Assembly (NCBI GenBank): GCA_947561395.2
Contig: OX387185.1
Coordinates: 30,546,213 to 30,610,212, forward strand
Source of the DNA: Buxus sempervirens
Lineage: Eukaryota; Streptophyta; Magnoliopsida; Buxales; Buxaceae
Direction of reading: 5' to 3'
DNA: 64,000 bases
Shown here: in pieces, positions 22,859 to 34,272 of the stretch
Layout: each line of letters opens with the position of its first letter
How positions within the stretch are numbered: position 1 is the stretch's first letter
Notes under the pieces: model-generated
Told to the model about the DNA's origin: nothing
The model's input: only the letters and a program-made list of their open reading frames with translations
Databases searched by the model: none
Made by a program: the position numbers and the translations under genes

Positions 22859-25800
22859 GTTCGCCGTATGGAACATTAGGGGTCTCAATGACCCTGCAAA
22901 GCAAGGGGAAGTAAGGAAGTTGATTCACAACCAAAAGTTGAGCTTCATATGTTTGGTGGAGACGAAGGTAAGAGAAATTAATGCAATGATGATAAAGAAC
23001 CTTGTGTGTCCTACGTGGGACATGTTAACAAACTATAGTGCTGCTCTCAAAGGGCGAATCTGGGTGCTTTATGACTCTCAGCAGGTGAAACTATGGAGGA
23101 TGGCCCAGTCTGACCAAGTCATTCATTGCCATGTGGAAAACGTGAGTTCAAGGGAGATGTTTCACTTATCCTGTGTGTATGCTGATAATGATGCTAGTCT
23201 CAGAAATAACTTGTGGAGTGATCTGCAATCATTTACTACAAACCTTCCATGGATGATAGTTGGTGATTTCAACTGTGTTCGTTATCCATCGGAGAAGATA
23301 GGGGGTAAGCAAATTAATAAACGGGCCACAGAGGAGTTCAACAAGTGTATTGATTTGTGTGGATGTTTTGACTTGAAGTTCAAGGGTAATTTGCATTCAT
23401 GGACGAACTGCAGTAGTGGTGGGCGACGAATTTGCTGTAAGCTGGATAGGGCCTTGGTTAACTCATCTTGGCTTTCTGAATTTAACTGTTCAGAGGCTGA
23501 TTTCTTGAATGAGGGAATATCTGACCATTGTCCTATAGTGGTTACTATATTCCAGCGGCGGTTGGGGGGTGGTGTACCTTTCCGGTTCTTTAATTTTTGG
23601 ACTAAGTACGATGAGTTCATGCCGCTTGTTGCTGAGGTATGGGCGACACATGTTAGGGGCTCCCCAATGTTCATTGTTACAAGTAAGCTCAAGTTGTTAA
23701 AGGCAAAGCTCAAGCAATGGAGTAGAGAAAAGAAATTCAAAGATTTATCCAATCACGTGCAAGCCATTCGCAGTGAGCTTAAGGATTGTCAAGACAAACT
23801 GCATGCTAATCCACTTGACTGTGACCTGGCTCAACAAGATTATGTTCTTAGAGATAGATTGGCCAAAGCTATCCGTGATGAGGAGGCTCAACTAAGACAA
23901 AAATCCAGGGTACAATGGTTGAAGGAGGGGGACTCCAATAATGCATTCTTCTTCAATACTCTAATGGAAAGGAGATCCAGGAATAGCATCCTTAGTGTTT
24001 GTACAGAGGAGGGGCAGAAAATCACTGAGCCGGAAGGAGTTAAGAAAACATGGAGCATCATTGGAGAGGAGTGTATGGCAGCAGTAAGGAGTTTCTTCCA
24101 ATCGGGTAAGTTGCTTAAGCAAATGAACTGTTCATCACTAACTCTTGTACCAAAGATTGTGAACCCAGCGAAGGTTGGTGATTATCGACCAATCTCTTGT
24201 GTGAATACATTATACAAGTGCATAGCAAAGCTCCTGGCTAACAGATTGAAGGGTGTTGTGGGTGACTTAGTGGGGGACTATCAGTCAGCCTTCATCCCTG
24301 GAAGAAGACTTGTGGACAATGTGCTGCTCACTCATGAGATTATGAATAACTACCATCTTAAAAGCAACCATCAGAAATGTGCAATCAAGGTGGATCTTAG
24401 GAAGGCCTTTGACACGATTGATTGGGGATGTATTAAAGCTACCCTCCAAGGTATGAATTTCCCCCCGAATTTCATTTCATGGATAATGGAGTGTGTATCT
24501 ACTCCGTATTTCTCTATATTGCTGAATGGCAGCCTGGTGGGGTTCTTCAAAAGCACTAAAGGTTTACGGCAAGGGGACCCTCTATCCCCGTTTTTATTTG
24601 TGCTTGTGATGGAGCTTTGTCATGTCATCCTTGAAGAGAAAACGGTAGTGCAGTTTAAGCATCATTTCAGGTGCCGTGACCCAAATGTGAAGATGCTGTG
24701 CTTTGCAGATGATCTGTTCTTCTTCTCTCATGGAGACCCCACATCTGTTGCTTGTACAGTTGAGGCCTTGAGATTGTTTTCCGAAGTATCGGGTCTTCAT
24801 GTTAATAAGGACAAGAGCGTAATCTTTGCTAGTGGTGTGGATGAGAACACGTTAGATCTGGTAAAACAGGTAGCTGAGTTCTCAGTTGCTGATTTGCCGG
24901 TGAAGTACTTGGGGCTGCCATTAATCTCTACAAAGTTAACACCTGCCCATTGCACACCTCTTATTGAAAGAATTAAGGCTAGGACCCACTCTTGGAGGGG
25001 TCGCTTCTTGTCATATGCTGGTAGGCTGTTACTTATCAAGTCCATCCTCTTCTCCATCAAGGTCCAATGGCTGTCCACCTTCATTCTTCCCAAGAAGGTG
25101 ATTAAGGAGCTTGAGAGTATATGTAGGAAATTCCTATGGTCAGGTTCAGAGATGAGGGGAAAGAAAATATCTCCAGTTAATTGGACTACTGTGTGTTCGC
25201 CGAAAAATCAAGGTGGTCTTGGGTTATTCAACCTGCAGCTGTGGAACAAGAGTGCAATAATGAGGTATGTATGGCTTATTGTGACTAAATCCTCGAATTT
25301 GTGGGTCTTGTGGGTGCAGAGACATCTCATAAGGGATAGAAATTTTTGGGCATTATGATGCCCCAGTGGTTGCTCGTGGGTATGGCGAAAAGTTCTCCAA
25401 ATCAGAGAGCATGCAGTCAACCTCATCAAGAAAAGGGTGTTCAATGGCAGGAGTACTTCATTGTGGTATGATAACTGGCATCCTCATGGACCGTTGGTAG
25501 CAAGGTATGGGTTGAGAGTTATTTATGACTCGGGACTTCTCAGATCTGATTGTGTTGATGCTATCATTGAAAACAATGAGTGGAACATCCCAGTCTCTGT
25601 TTCTCCAGATCTCTTGGAAATATGGAGTCATTTGAATGAGCTCCCAGACCTGAACAGTGAACGACAAGACCGAACCATCTGGTGCCCTACTAACTCAGAC
25701 ACATTTCAGCTGGCCTCAGCTTACAAAGCCTTGGAGGAGGACAAGCCAGTAGTCCCATGGTATCACTTGGTGTGGTTTGCAGGCCACATTCCTAGGCATG

Positions 25801-26282
25801 CACTCATTCTTTGGTTCGCTATGCACCGAAGACTTCTCACGAAGGAGAGATTGGCAAAATGGGGAGTGATTAATCAGGTTGCGTGCGTGTTATGTAGAAG
25901 GTGTGACGAAGACCAACAACATCTTTTGTTCCAGTGTGAGTATAGTTCGAAAATTTGGCAGCAAGTCATGCGTATGAATGCTATTGCCACGTCTAACCGG
26001 CCTTGGGATGAGGTTGCATTATGGGCAGCAAGGAGGTTCATGGGTAAGTCCCCTACTATAAGACTTGCCAAACTATCATTTGCAGCTCTAGTGTATCATG
26101 TCTGGATTGAAAGAAACCGACGTGTGTTCAAGAATAGCTATCTCCCTCCAGAAGTGGTTGCCAACTTTATTGTTACAGATGTCAAAGCTGTTTGCTGTAA
26201 CCGGAGTATTGTGGTTAAAGATTCACCACGCAATCGGCAGATTGTTCATGATTGGGGCCTTGATTGGCAAGTGCGTGTCTAG
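22851..26282 (+). pseudogene. LINE E ORF2: endonuclease - RT - zf-RVT (210-nt deletion, one nonsense)
   Basis: Endonuclease: WNIRGLND, LVETKV, IVGDFNCV, ISDHCP. RT: RPISCVNTLYKCIAK, AFIPGRRLVDN, RQGDPLSP, FADD at 24702-24713, YLGLPLIST, SYAGRL. Compared with LINE J, 210 nt are missing after EPEGVK (about 24043), taking out the KDDKAPGPDGF segment of the RT fingers. The junction is at AAG microhomology and keeps the frame. TGA at 25356-25358 replaces the AGA codon of J. The zf-RVT end (CVLCRR, HLLFQCEYS) runs open to TAG 26280-26282. Confidence 0.92.
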
Positions 26283-26543
26283 CTTGTCTGCTGGGTAGTT
26301 GATACTGGTGGACTCAACGTCATCGGGGCTTCCTCACCCCATGTGTTTGGTTGATGATGTCTTTTGATCTATTTTCTGGTTTGTTTTGGCACTCGTTGAG
26401 TTGGCTAGTGTTTCCTTGTAGGTTTATGTAGATTGCCATGCGTCTGGGTGTTGCCTCCACCTTGGACGCTTGATTTGGCTCATTGTATATTTTTGTTTAT
26501 TAATGCAATTTTGAATTAACGTTCAAAAAAAAAAAAAAAAAAA

Positions 26544-26907
26544 GACCATCACCAAGCGCACAATCAAATTGTGATCTAAGAAAAGCTCGCAATGCATCAA
26601 GGCTAAGAGCTTTGGCTAAGGACAATGGATTGCAATTAGACTTCCCAATTACTCCTTGAGAAATAGATGTAGCAAGTCTCGGCTTTCTTGAAGTATCCAA
26701 GTCACATCCTGAGTTGACCTCCTCACCATTATCCTCTTTTTCAGGAGCTAAAACACCACCTCCAAGAGTACTGACATCTCTGATACCATCACATATGGGA
26801 ATGTCAAGACTTGCATCATCCAATGCATCAGTAAGATCTACAGCTACCTTGTCTCCATCAATAAAATTTAGACCTGAAAGATGCTCCAAAAATGCATCAC
26901 TTGGTAC
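26544..26907 (-). pseudogene. Gypsy antisense ORF, acidic middle segment
   Basis: Open frame on - just past a strong 3' splice-like site (cccacag, 26908-26914). It is rich in Asp, Ser and Leu (VAVDLTDALDDASLDIP; APEKEDNGEEV) with no known domain. LINE E cuts it at 26544. The frame does not join directly to the plant-mobile-domain part upstream, so there is either an indel or a different splice. Confidence 0.6.
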
Positions 26908-26982
26908 CTGTGGGAAGTTTGAAAAAAGAGAGAGAGAGAGAGAGAGAAAGGGGAAGAGGAAGAACTGGAAGTAAAGGATTAC
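26908..26982 (-). other. Candidate 75-nt intron in the antisense ORF
   Basis: On - it starts gtaatcc (26982-26976), has a long pyrimidine tract including (CT)n at about 26930-26945, and ends ttcccacag (26908 side). Base composition switches sharply at both ends. Splicing at these exact sites gives a stop four codons on, so if it is a real intron this copy has an indel nearby. Confidence 0.45.
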
Positions 26983-29281
26983 CTTCAAAAAGATTAGGTG
27001 ATTCATTACTTGAATCAAATTCTATTGTTTGAGGAGCAGAAGTTTCAACGACTAGAGTGGCAGCACCATCTGAAATCGAAGTTAGGTGGGAACATGATTG
27101 TTCTATTTCTATTGCCCTTTGGCGTGCTCTTTTTGCTGCCTCCCTGATATTGTCATCATTCACCAATGCTTCTCGAGGTCTCATGCGAGTCCTAAGTGGA
27201 ACATTATCAAGATCATCAGGAGATGACAACTCTCTGACTTCTGCATGTGTTGAAGCTGCTTTCGGCAAAATGATCTTTAGTGATTTATAGGAAGGATATC
27301 TTTGATCTTCAAAAGCAGTTGAAGAACTTCGTTTCTGGCTCGAAGAAGACAATGGCTTATTCATGGCCTTTCTCATGGCATCTCGATCTACTTTGCTTCT
27401 ATGCAAATCAATGCGGAAGCTTGACTTTTCACTGTCACTTAAAGTCTTCACACTAACCTCATCCAGAAAGGGGTTAACAATTTTCTCCCACCAATCCAAA
27501 TAATTAGGATCACACTGACCAACAAGGTTGTCACAAGGATAAGGGATATGGAACTTTGCATTACTATCAACCCTGGTTAGAGATAACCAAAAACTAAATA
27601 AAGAAGCAGCATCAATTTTTAAAGAGAAAGGGAGAGGACTTCCTGAAAGTTTTTGGCGAAATCCATGTTGTCTGGCAAAGCGATGTGGGTTGTACATCTC
27701 AAGAGTGAGGGTTGATCCACGGCGATGCATGATAAATCCAGGACGAATGCTGAACATGAATTCAATAGTCTCCTTCGATCGATTGCCAATCTCATTTCTT
27801 AAACCCGACCTTGGATGGTGTAATGGAGCAAGATACCAGAAGAAGTCCTTCTTAGTCATGGTCCCACGAATGATGTCCCTGGCTTGCTTTGCTTCACTCT
27901 CAAAGAAGAAATATGCATTCAAAGGACCTCGGAATCGTTTGATAAGGGGGCGGCAACAATCCTCATCAATATCAGCAAATACTCCACGTGCAAAATACAA
28001 ACCCATCCATGCATAAAGAAAATGACCAGGGAAAGGAGAAGATGCCGTTCCTAGATTACCATCTTTTCGAATACTAATGTAAGTATTCGAAAGTCCTCTG
28101 TATATGCTAGCCAAAATTGGAGGAACCAAACTGTAAGTGACTCCCTGAGCCATCTGAAAAGCAATTCTAAAAGTTCCGGGACGAATGAAATCCTATCCAA
28201 TTGGTAGAGCATACTGGCAAAGCCATAAAGCTAAGTATGCAGCAATCCTTGCTTCTCCATCAATAGAAGAATCCACAGGAAAATTCAAGCGGAAGATTGG
28301 GTTCACACCGTCCTTCCGTTTGCCTTCTATGGCATCCATATGAATAGAAGTCCGATATATCTTCTTGGATTGATGACTCTCTCCTGTCTTCTTGTCAAAA
28401 TAGAAAGCGTGAGAGGTATTCTTGTAATCTAAAGAAACACGAGGATTAGGAATGCGCTTAGCCTTTGGATACCAAAATTCAAGCCAATCTGAATGTCTGA
28501 CTCGATCAAAATTCTTCTCAAGGGCGATCAAAGCAAATGCCTTGAATAGATAAGAGCAAGACTTTGGTAATGAATTTAATTCATCCAGGCAGGGGACAAC
28601 CTCTTCATAGTATTCGCCGCTGATAGAAAGACCAGTGATTTGATGGATATCCCACAAAGAGATACTTATCTCGCCACTGCTCGTGACAAACGTATTTGTC
28701 GCTGGACACCATACTTCGCAGAGAGCACGGTACATGTTGGCAGGACGGGCATAATCAAAAGATGCTGGATAGACTGCAAGTGCAAGTTCCTTTGTATGAT
28801 CAACACTAAGAAGTTTATTATAAACTTCAGTTGTCCAATCCCAAAATCCGCTAAGATATTGAATTTCTCCATGAGAGCCAAGTGTCGTGTCCCATTTGAC
28901 TAGGCCATCTCCAATCTTCAATGCAACCATTGGCTTGGGGACAAGGGGATTTTCACAAAATTTGTGATGAGGAGGAGAACATAAAGATGGCTGGCGTTCC
29001 ATTCTCATCAAGTCTTCTCTGGACACTTCTCCTTGGGGAGGATACTCACTAATTGGGCTGACATTAAGTGCTTTGCCACGGTTCATACTTACATGGCTAA
29101 AAGAGCCAATCATGGGATCGTGAGTAACAAGTCTTAGTTCCTTGATTGGAACTTCCTTCAAATCTGAATGGTATCTCACTTTGACCTGAAGAAAGCACAA
29201 ATACTTTCCGTTCAAAGCAGGATCATTGTGTTCAGCTATCCACCCATCCCGAGGCAACTTTGTCACTGATGATGAAGTCAT
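26983..29281 (-). pseudogene. Gypsy antisense ORF with plant mobile domain (aminotransferase-like)
   Basis: The start is taken at ATG 29281 (MTSSSVTKLPRDGW); an in-frame Met at 29392 would add a Phe-rich stretch from a T-rich tract and is less likely. The segment near 28640-28720 (TNTFVTSSGEISISLWDIHQ, then ITGLSISGEYY) is the core of the plant mobile domain (PMD, PF10536 type), found in MAIN/MAIL1-like proteins and in some plant retrotransposons. A single TAG (28193-28195) splits an otherwise open frame of about 765 codons. The second half has a WW..DEVSVKTL segment and a basic AAKRARQRAIE helix. It runs opposite to pol, so it needs its own promoter, presumably at 29282-29700. Function in the element is unknown. 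Confidence 0.8.
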
Positions 29282-29702
29282 TATTGTAAAAAAAAAGAAG
29301 AAGAATGAGACGAGTTGTTTCAGAAAAAAAACAAAAAACAAAAAAAAAAAGGTGATGACGTGAAGGCTCTTTGTCTTCACTTTCTTTTCCATTTCTATTT
29401 TTTTTCTCTTTCTTCATTAATGGCTCTCATAGTTTCCTCTTTCCACCATCCATCCACTTTCTGCAAAATTTTTTAAATTTTTTTATGCTCCAACGTTTTC
29501 TCTCTCCCCATCTCTTTTTCTCTTCTCCCTCTCCCACATGTCCTTCCCCTTCACTTACTTTTTCTCTCTCTCACGTACCCATCTCCCACGTCCCCATCTC
29601 TCTCTCTCCTTCTTTTATGCAACTTCTCTTTATTAATTCCTTTTGTACTGCAGAAACAAAACCTTCTGCGTCAAGTCTTCCTTCTCCCACACTCTCTCTG
29701 TC
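29282..29702 (-). promoter_or_regulatory. Putative promoter / 5' leader of the antisense ORF
   Basis: Between the antisense ATG and the tandem repeats. On + it is T/C-rich (29395-29610), hence GA-rich on -, as in many plant leaders and GAGA-type core promoters. A TGACGT core lies at about 29355, ACGT cores at about 29574 and 29589, and a weak cataaaag TATA-like site on - at about 29613-29620. A/T homopolymers fill 29287-29351. All inference from composition. Confidence 0.4.
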
Positions 29703-29878
29703 TTGAAAGCAATTAAAGCAAAGCCCTTCCATGCGTCAGGTCTTCCTTGAGCGTGTCTTGAAAGCAATTCAAGCAAAGCCAATTAAAGCAAAGCTCTCCC
29801 ATGCGTCAGGTCTTTCTTCAGCGTGTCTTGAAAGCAATTAAAGGAAAGCCCTCCCATGCGTCAGGTCTTTCTTCTCTG
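29703..29878. repeat. Three tandem 55-70 bp units
   Basis: Units start at about 29703, 29758 and 29828, each with ttgaaagcaatt, aaagcc and catgcgtcaggtctt in order. The middle unit has an internal 15-bp duplication. They lie between the presumed antisense promoter and the aquaporin fragment. Confidence 0.85.
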
Positions 29879-29915
29879 ATACAAGAAAGCAGAGCAACTA
29901 TACGACACCATCAAG

Positions 29916-30222
29916 ATGGTTACAGGAAAGGAAGGTGAAGAGCACGGTGAATTCTCTGCCAAGGATTACCATGACCCACCTCCTGCGAAAACTGATCGAT
30001 GCTATGGAGCTCACCAAATGATCCTTCTACAGGGCTCTCATTGCCAAGTTCATCGCCAATCTTCTCTTTCCTTATGTTCCTGTGTTGACGGTGATCAGGT
30101 ACAAGAGCTAGATCGATCCCACCAAGGGTGGTGACGAGTGTGGTGGGTTTGGCATTCTCGGCATTGTTTAGGCCTTTGGTGGCATAATCTTCATCCTTGT
30201 TTACTACATTGCTGGAATTTCT
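29916..30222 (+). pseudogene. Captured PIP-type plasma-membrane aquaporin fragment
   Basis: The translation matches the start of plant PIP aquaporins: EFSAKDYHDPPPA, a one-base shift, LIDAMELTK, SFYRALIAKFIA (first membrane helix), VPVLTVI, the DPTKGGDECGGFGILGI loop, then AFGGIIFILVYY-AGIS. Likeness stops just before the GGHINPAV (first NPA) motif, close to where PIP genes have their first intron (from memory). Breaks: a one-base insertion near 29990, and TGA and two TAG codons where family members have Trp, Gln and Trp. A working PIP is a six-helix water channel of about 280 residues; this is at most the first third. It sits inside the Gypsy element on the same strand as pol, between the antisense gene and the LTR. 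Confidence 0.88.
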
Positions 30223-30380
30223 GTTTACCACCATGAAAGAACTTGGCAAAGCATGAAGTATTCCCGGCAAGGCAGAGACAGACACCCCCAGATGCCCCAT
30301 AAAACCATCGCGGTTTTGGTCACGAAGGACCACTCATCCGGTTGTATACTCATCCAAGCCAAACCGAAAATCTGCAGTTG
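30223..30380. other. Unassigned segment after the aquaporin fragment
   Basis: Follows the point where PIP likeness ends, which begins gtttacc and could be the start of a decayed intron. No recognisable domain in any frame. It runs to the LINE F target duplication. Confidence 0.35.
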
Positions 30381-30396
30381 GCATAATAAATATATA
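30380..30396. repeat. 17-bp target-site duplication of LINE F, left copy
   Basis: ggcataataaatatata here and at 36734-36750, perfect. Confidence 0.92.
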
Positions 30397-30581
30397 TATA
30401 TTTTTTTTTGGAAAGTAAGTAAGTGATTCATTCAATGGTAAAAGTATGTACAAAACACATCAAGGTGACAATAGTCCACCTTGGACAGAAGGACGCCTCT
30501 TGGCAGGAGCCTAAGCATCATTGATTCATGCATCCCCAAACGAGATCCAAGATCCATAACACAAACAAAGTACAATAAAAA

Positions 30582-33500
30582 CTAAACACGTGCATGATAA
30601 AGGGATGGTTGCCACCTTATCTCCCACTTCTCCAAAACTTTTCTTGCCCGGTCATACTCAGTAGGTTGGATACTAATTGTTGCACCCATATCCTTGATAT
30701 CGGCCATCACCAACGAGTGGACTTTTTGTGCTAGCAAGTAGCTTGCTTTAAATACTCGTCTATTTCTCTCCTTCCAAATATGGTAGACACTTGCTGCAAG
30801 TGACACTCTAGCAAGAGTTTTTGCTAAACTTTTCCCTGTAAAGTGTTGAGCTGCCCATTGAATGAGGTTCTCCGAAGGCCGGTTCAGTGCCGTGACTTCA
30901 TTCTTTTGTAGTAGTTGTTTCCATATCTTCCAACTATATGTGCATTCAAAGAAAAGATGTGGAATGGTCTCCACCTGTAACCTGCAAAGAACACATGTGT
31001 TGCTCCTCACAATGCCCCATTCATGAAGCTTGTTTACTGTGGCAAGGCCATTCATGATTGCTAGCCATAGTATGAAAGAATGCCTCGGAATGCAAGGGGT
31101 GGACCAAACCAGCTTTGACCATGCAACTACTGGCCTTTGAACAAGTAATGCTCTGTACGTTTCTCCCATTGCAAACTTTCCAGATTTTGAAGTACTCCAT
31201 GTGATGATGTCTTCAAGGCTGCTGTTTGGCTTTGGAAGAAGGTCAAGCTTGTTCCATATCTCAATCAAATCAGCTGACACTGCCACTGGTGGATCCCATT
31301 CTTGTTGATGAATAATCTCTTCAACCATTGCTGTTCTTTGGAGTCCAGAATCATAGATTGCTCTCTGCCCATATTTTTCTATAAGGGGACCATGCACATG
31401 CCAATTATCATACCACAGTGATGTACTTCTCCCATTGTGAACAATATGCTTTACAAACGGGCGTGCATGAACTCGGTTCCTCAAGATCTTCCTCCATGCC
31501 CATGAACATGAGGAAGGGATGCTAACCGCCCAGAAGTTATGGCCTTTAAGTAGCCATTTGTGCACCCATGCAGTCCATGGGCTGTCCTCACGTGCCACTA
31601 CTCTCCATATGTGCTTGAAGATGGCAGCTTTGTTCCATTCGTACATACTAAAGAGGTTCAGTCCTCCAGCCTCCTTCGGGGCACAAACTGCAGTCCAACT
31701 CACAGGGACAATTTTCCTCTTGTGCTTTGACCCTGTCCACAAAAACCATCTACAAACTTTATCAATTTCTTTCAATACTCCCTTAGGGAGCATAAAATTT
31801 GATATCCAGAAAAGGCATATGGAATGAAGCACCGATTTTACAAGTAAGAGTCTCCCGGCATATGACAAATTTCTGCATTTCCATGATTGCAACCTGGCTT
31901 GGACTCGGTTAATCAGGGGTTGACAGTCTTTTGCAGCTAGCCTTGTTGACACGAGTGGAAGCCCCAGGTACCTTACAGGAAGTTCTCCTTCTAGAAGGCC
32001 TGACCTTTCTAGCATTGAGTGCTTTGTGTCTTCCTCAACCCCACAAAAGTAGATGGAGCTCTTTTCTTTGTTGGTTTTCAATCCTGCCGCCATCTCAAGT
32101 TTCCCAAGGCCTTGGAGCATACACTGCAGTGAAATCATATCCCCATGGCAAAATAAGAACAAGTCATCAGCAAAGCATAACATTTTGATATTTTGAGTTT
32201 GGCATCTGTGGTGAAACTTGAAGTCAACATCCGTTACTTCCTTAATCTGCATGTTGAACATCTCCATGACTAGCACAAACAGATACGGGGAGAGAGGATC
32301 ACCTTGTCTAATCCCATTAGTTCCTTTAAAGAATCCATTCAAGCCTCCATTTATCATTAATGAGAAGGAAGGGGTGGATATGCATTCCATCACCCACTCT
32401 ATAAACCTTGTGGGGAATCCCATAGCACTTAGGATTCTTCTTACACACTTCCACTTCACCGAGTCATATGCCTTGCAAAGGTCAATTTTCATGGCACACT
32501 TTGCATGTGGGCTTTGTAAGTGGTAATTGTGCATCAGCTCATGAGTAAGTAGAATATTGTTTGATATACTTCTCCCTGGGATGAAGGCTGACTGGTATTG
32601 TCCAACTACTGTTGATATAACCCTCTTAAGTCTGTTTGCCAAAATCTTTGCCATGCACTTATAAATAACATTAACACATGAGATAGGTCGATAGTCACTT
32701 GCCTTTTCAGGATTGCTGCATTTCGGTACCAGTGTCACCGCCGTTCAGTTCAGTTGCTTGAGCATCTTGCCTGAGGAGAAGAAGTCCCTTATTGCCTCAG
32801 AAACATCTTTCCCCACTACTACCCATGCCCTCTTAAAGAATTTTGCTGTAAAACCGTTCGGACCAGGAGCCTTGTCATCTTTGAGGGAAAACATGGTATT
32901 TTTAATCTCCTCCATCGTGACATTTGCCTGTATCTCTTGGATTTGCTCCTCATTAAGCTTTCTATCAAATTCTGGCATGGCAATCTCCTCATGAGTGGTA
33001 GCAGTAGCATTACCCAGTAGCCTTTGGAAATGCTGCACAAACACGTCCTTAACTCCCATAAAATCAGTAACTTTCTGTCCTTCATCATCATACACACTTT
33101 GAATGCTATTGAATGCCCTCCGTGCTATCAGATTATTGTGGAAAAAAGGAGTGTTGAGGTCCCCTTCTCTCATCCAAAGAATACGAGATTTCTGTTTCAC
33201 CTGTGATTCCTCATCTTTCATCAACTGCATTAGCTCACATCTTAGAGATCACTCTCTCCTATGGAGCTCTTGACATGTGGGTCTAGATTGAATCTCCTTC
33301 TGGCATCGCTCAAGATCACCACGAGTGGACTTGACCTTTTCCTCTAAGAGTGAGAAGTTCATGCTCTTGCTCCATGCCTTAAGTCTGACTTTTACTTGCT
33401 GCAATTTCTTCATCACTCTAAACATCGGGGTTCCCAGTACCTGAATCTGCCATGCTTCCTGAACAATATGCAAGAATTCCTCATGGTCAGTCCAAAAGTT

Positions 33501-34240
33501 AAAAAACCTAAACGGCTTATTACCTTGAGGAGGCTTCGGGTACAACGAAATGGTGACCGGGGAATGATCTAAAATCCCTGGGTTAAGGAACTCTGCTTCG
33601 GAATGTTGAAATTCAGATGCCCACCCTATGTTGGTGAGGGCACGGTCCAGCTTGCACGTGATCCTTTTATTGCCTTCACTTTGGTTAGACCATGAGTAAA
33701 ATGCACCTTTGAACTTTAGGTCAAATAACCTAGCCTAGTTTATAAAGCTGTTGAACTCTTGGGTTGGTCTCATTTTTATACTTCTACCACCAATCTTCTC
33801 ATTATCCCTTCTAACACAATTGAAGTCCCCCATTACAAGCCAAGGTAGATCAGTGACTTCCTTACTGAGTCATTCCATAGATGAGATCTTTCACTGCAGT
33901 CATTGGATGCATAAATACATGTAACATAACAAAACTTCTTAGTTACCACAAACTCCACACCACAATGGATGAATTGGTCAGATGCCGATATCCTTGAGAC
34001 AATGATTTCCTTTGGGTTGTACATGATCCATATGCGGCCCTTAAGAGCTTTATCGTAATTGGAAATGAGTTCCCATTGGGGAGCAATACAGCTCTTCACT
34101 ACTTGGGCATTTATTGCCCTGACTTTCGTTTCAACAAGACAAACAAAGGCTAGTCTGTTAACTTCAATCATTCTCCTAACTTCCAACTGCTTCACGGGGC
34201 AATTTAATCCCCTAATATTCCATGTGGCGATCTTGATCAT
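30582..34240 (-). pseudogene. LINE F ORF2: endonuclease - RT - zf-RVT (a few stops and shifts)
   Basis: ATG 34240. Endonuclease: WNIRGLN, LVETKV, MGDFNCV, GILDHSP. RT: KAPGPNGFTAKFF, DYRPISCVNVIYKC, RQGDPLSP, FADD at 32163-32174, YLGLPL, SYAGRL. zf-RVT: IPRHSFILWLAI, CVLCRL, HLFFECTYS, then WKERNRRVF. Breaks: a one-base shift near 33865, TAG near 33738, a stop near 33247, and a TGA near 32742 just after SGKMLKQLN. From there 718 codons are open to 30582. Confidence 0.92.
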
Positions 34241-34272
34241 TTGTGGGGTGATGGTAGATGCCTATCAAGCTT

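Larger units (their letters stand above)
20581..26543 (+). mobile_element. LINE E, L1-type, inserted in the Gypsy antisense ORF
   Basis: 5' UTR about 20581-21370, ORF1 21371-22858, ORF2 22851-26282, 3' UTR 26283-26524, poly(A) 26525-26543. The 5' boundary is set by where similarity to LINE J begins (ggctcgtggttccctgg, near 20583). No convincing target duplication was found. The 3' end is GAATTAACGTTC plus A run, shared with LINE J and unlike the other LINEs. The coding sequence is close to LINE J, with two in-frame deletions. Confidence 0.9.

Noticed and set aside
29371..29706. 111-codon Ser/Pro/Phe-rich ORF on +
   Set aside because: Translation of the CT-rich tract. Composition explains it.
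30223..30380. A second captured gene after the aquaporin piece
   Set aside because: The Trp-rich frame on - (WGIWGCLSL) resembles nothing I can name. Too short to claim.
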